Shown here one piece after another: positions 62,339 through 64,000 of a stretch of DNA of 64,000 nucleotides. The translations under genes were made by a program, and so were the position numbers. The first letter of the stretch is position 1; each line of letters starts with the position of its first letter. The notes beneath the pieces are model-generated. The model saw only the letters and a list, made by a program, of their open reading frames with translations, had not been told where the DNA came from and searched no databases. The DNA is from Daphnia carinata. Taxonomy: Eukaryota > Arthropoda > Branchiopoda > Diplostraca > Daphniidae. The stretch is taken from positions 5,816,446-5,880,445 of the forward strand of contig NC_081338.1 of assembly GCF_022539665.2 (NCBI RefSeq), written 5' to 3'.

Positions 62339-63582
62339 CCTTTCACTAAGCGTGCGCTGAGAAATGGGAGGCATGAGAACATGTGGGGGAAAAAGGAGAG
62401 TAAGGTCTTCATTCGTTGAATGGCAATGTAGCAATTTTTTTATTATTAGCCTTTTAGTTTTGTCTCGGCGTTATTTGTGATTAATCAAGCATTTTACGTG
62501 ATCGTGTATTAAATCCCCGCATGGCACTAAAGAAAAACAACTCTGGCTCCATTAATCATGTTTCAAGATAGGTTTCCCTCGTTTTGTTAGGTAACGCATA
62601 CCATTCGTTTTCTATATGTATATGTATCATAAAATTAATCGTTTACCTCTTCACTTGTCGTCTTGTGGGCCGTCATGGTACCGGCCTTCACAGATCGCCA
62701 ATCAAGCGTATGTAACAAACGACTGATCAAACATATTATTTAGTGAAGGCTAATGCACCAAGCGTTAAGTTATAAAAAATGCGATGGTTTCACCTTGATG
62801 CAAGTCTTCGCACTCTTCATCTTCCCGTTAAAAACATTTTAATAACTAAAAGAAGGTAGTTTTGTTTTTGAAAAGAAAACTTTTTATTTATAATACTGTA
62901 AACAAAGAGTTTGCTTTTCCTTAGCTATCTAATAGCGATGTCAGTAGACTTTAAAACAATTTTAGCAACCTATTTTCAATGGAGTGTGTGAAAAATGCAT
63001 TGTTTTTTAAATTTCGTGTGAATTTCTTGAAATACGCTTGACGTATCTAAGAATTGGTAAGCAAAACGTACAAGCAGTAAGTTTTTTTCGCCCACCAGTT
63101 AAATATGTGATGGTGATGGCATCTGAGCTATACAAAAAACACACAAAACTTGGTACACTACAAGTTGGAACTGTTTTGTTTTCGAATTCAGGCCGAACCG
63201 ATATTTTCCCAAGTTTATAGGCCCAAACATCAAAGCCGCTCTCACTAATGTTTTTTTTCGGGATGTGCATGTTTGCAAGGCTCGCGGCAATTCCCAGCAT
63301 GAGATTTCTTCCCATTGGTGGCCATGTCATTGGGTTTTCTTAAGTGCTGGTTTTATTTTTGGTGAGAGAGAAACTGGTTATTATTACCTGTGAGGACCCA
63401 ATTATTTAGATCACGGTCAACTAAATGTACCGAAACATTCGGACTAGAAAAGAAAAGTTCTCTTTACTTTTGCTCACCGTTTTGTTGTGGGAGGACCGTC
63501 TTGAAGTTGCAACCTCCAGCTCATTAGACCGTGTCTCGTCGTTCAGTGCAGTACAATTTGCAATTTGCTACCTGATCGTAGA

Positions 63583-63590
63583 TATAAAAG
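63583..63590 (+). promoter_or_regulatory. TATA box of the right-edge secreted-protein gene
   Basis: TATAAAAG lies about 96 bases upstream of the ATG at 63686. The spacing is the same as for the minus-strand Spatzle-like gene. Confidence 0.6.
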
Positions 63591-63685
63591 CTGACGATAC
63601 CAATTGAAAAACAAGGCAGTTTCCAAGTTGCATTCCAGCAGCAAACATCAACACAAACTCTCGTTACCAATCATATTTGTCAACG

Positions 63686-64000
63686 ATGGCGCTAAGAATG
63701 GTATACCTAAAAGAAGTGAATTAACTCTGCATAATATTAAGATTGCCGATTTTAAAACATTTCGCTAAATCCAATCTACTTGACACTTCTAGATGTTGCT
63801 TGGACTGATGGCCGTTGCAGCCCTGTCCCATGCGGAGCCACTGCCAAAAGCGGTTGCCGATCCGCAGTACCATCCTAGATATGAACACGATTACCAACCT
63901 TATCCAGGCTACCACAAGCCTTCGTATAAACCAGACTACCCAGAGTCTTACCCGAAACCTGCTTACCCTCCCTATTCTGCCTACAAGCCGAGTTATGGCT
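63686..64000 (+). CDS. Secreted PY-rich protein, 5' part (probable Spatzle-like family member)
   Basis: Two exons are visible, 63686-63700 and 63793-64000, and the gene runs off the right edge. The signal peptide is split by a phase-0 intron (MALRM then MLLGLMAVAALSHAEP). The mature part begins PLPKAVADPQYHPRYEHDYQ and becomes Tyr/Pro/Lys repeats (YPGYHKPSYKPDYP, YPKPAYPPYSAYKPSYG). The neighbouring minus-strand Spatzle-like gene has the same layout: a tiny first exon ending within the signal peptide, a phase-0 intron and a YKPGYP motif. I therefore infer a Spatzle-like domain downstream, outside the window. A PY-rich cuticle or vitelline protein is the alternative. Confidence 0.7.

Larger units (their letters stand above)
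62234..63685. other. Intergenic region between the two divergent PY-rich secreted-protein genes
   Basis: This stretch holds the two TATA boxes annotated separately. A minus-strand open frame at 63007-63330 has no recognisable domain or convincing splice sites. Nothing else is supported. Confidence 0.45.

Noticed and set aside
1-64000. tRNA, rRNA, CRISPR arrays, viral or transposase genes
   Set aside because: No cloverleaf B-box pattern, array structure, or reverse transcriptase, integrase or transposase motif was noticed by reading; a tRNAscan or repeat-library search was not possible.

Overview
The window is eukaryotic nuclear DNA, most likely from a branchiopod crustacean close to Daphnia. 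The genes are split by short GT-AG introns, mostly 50-120 bp. The protein families are animal ones: cyclooxygenase, discoidin domain receptor, DRP1, PDCD10 and Spatzle-type cystine knots. Two neighbouring secreted proteins share a PY-rich style that I associate with Daphnia. No rRNA, tRNA, CRISPR or intact transposon was seen. The species assignment is inference.

Layout: 1-863 (-) is the N-terminal 214 codons of a prostaglandin G/H synthase (cyclooxygenase), cut by the window edge. 871-5052 has no gene but carries two diverged copies of a ~197-bp direct repeat. 5053-8833 (-) is a complete eight-exon stomatin with a separate N-terminal exon and a probable GC-AG intron. 8834-19558 is gene-poor. 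19559-20138 (+) is a weak three-exon candidate of unknown family. 21198-24102 (+) is a ten-exon four-helix membrane protein with a ~480-residue basic, disordered tail. 25879-26262 holds nine copies of an insulator-like CTAGATGGCG motif. 26.3-35.4 kb and 39.8-48.2 kb are gene-free and crowded with homopolymers and microsatellites.

35403-39733 (-) is a complete nine-exon discoidin domain receptor of 1113 aa whose kinase domain has lost several catalytic residues. 48210-49540 (-) is OGG1. It is divergently paired, 507 bp away, with DRP1 (dynamin-1-like) at 50048-52946 (+). 54112-56316 (+) is an A1CF/RBM46/RBM47-type protein with three RRMs and a C-terminal dsRNA-binding domain. 57449-58147 (-) is PDCD10/CCM3. 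58813-59581 and 60427-61246 (+) are tandem group XII secreted phospholipases A2 with identical intron positions. 61563-62233 (-) is a small secreted Spatzle-like cystine-knot protein. 63686-64000 (+) is the start of a second secreted PY-rich protein with the same two-exon signal-peptide architecture, cut by the right edge.

The genes do not form one pathway. Possible functional neighbours are the lipid-mediator genes (cyclooxygenase at the left edge, two secreted phospholipases A2 at the right, ~58 kb apart) and the Spatzle-like pair. The observations most worth a second look are the predicted pseudokinase receptor, the clustered insulator-like motif array, the Spatzle-like pair and the four-helix protein with the long basic tail.
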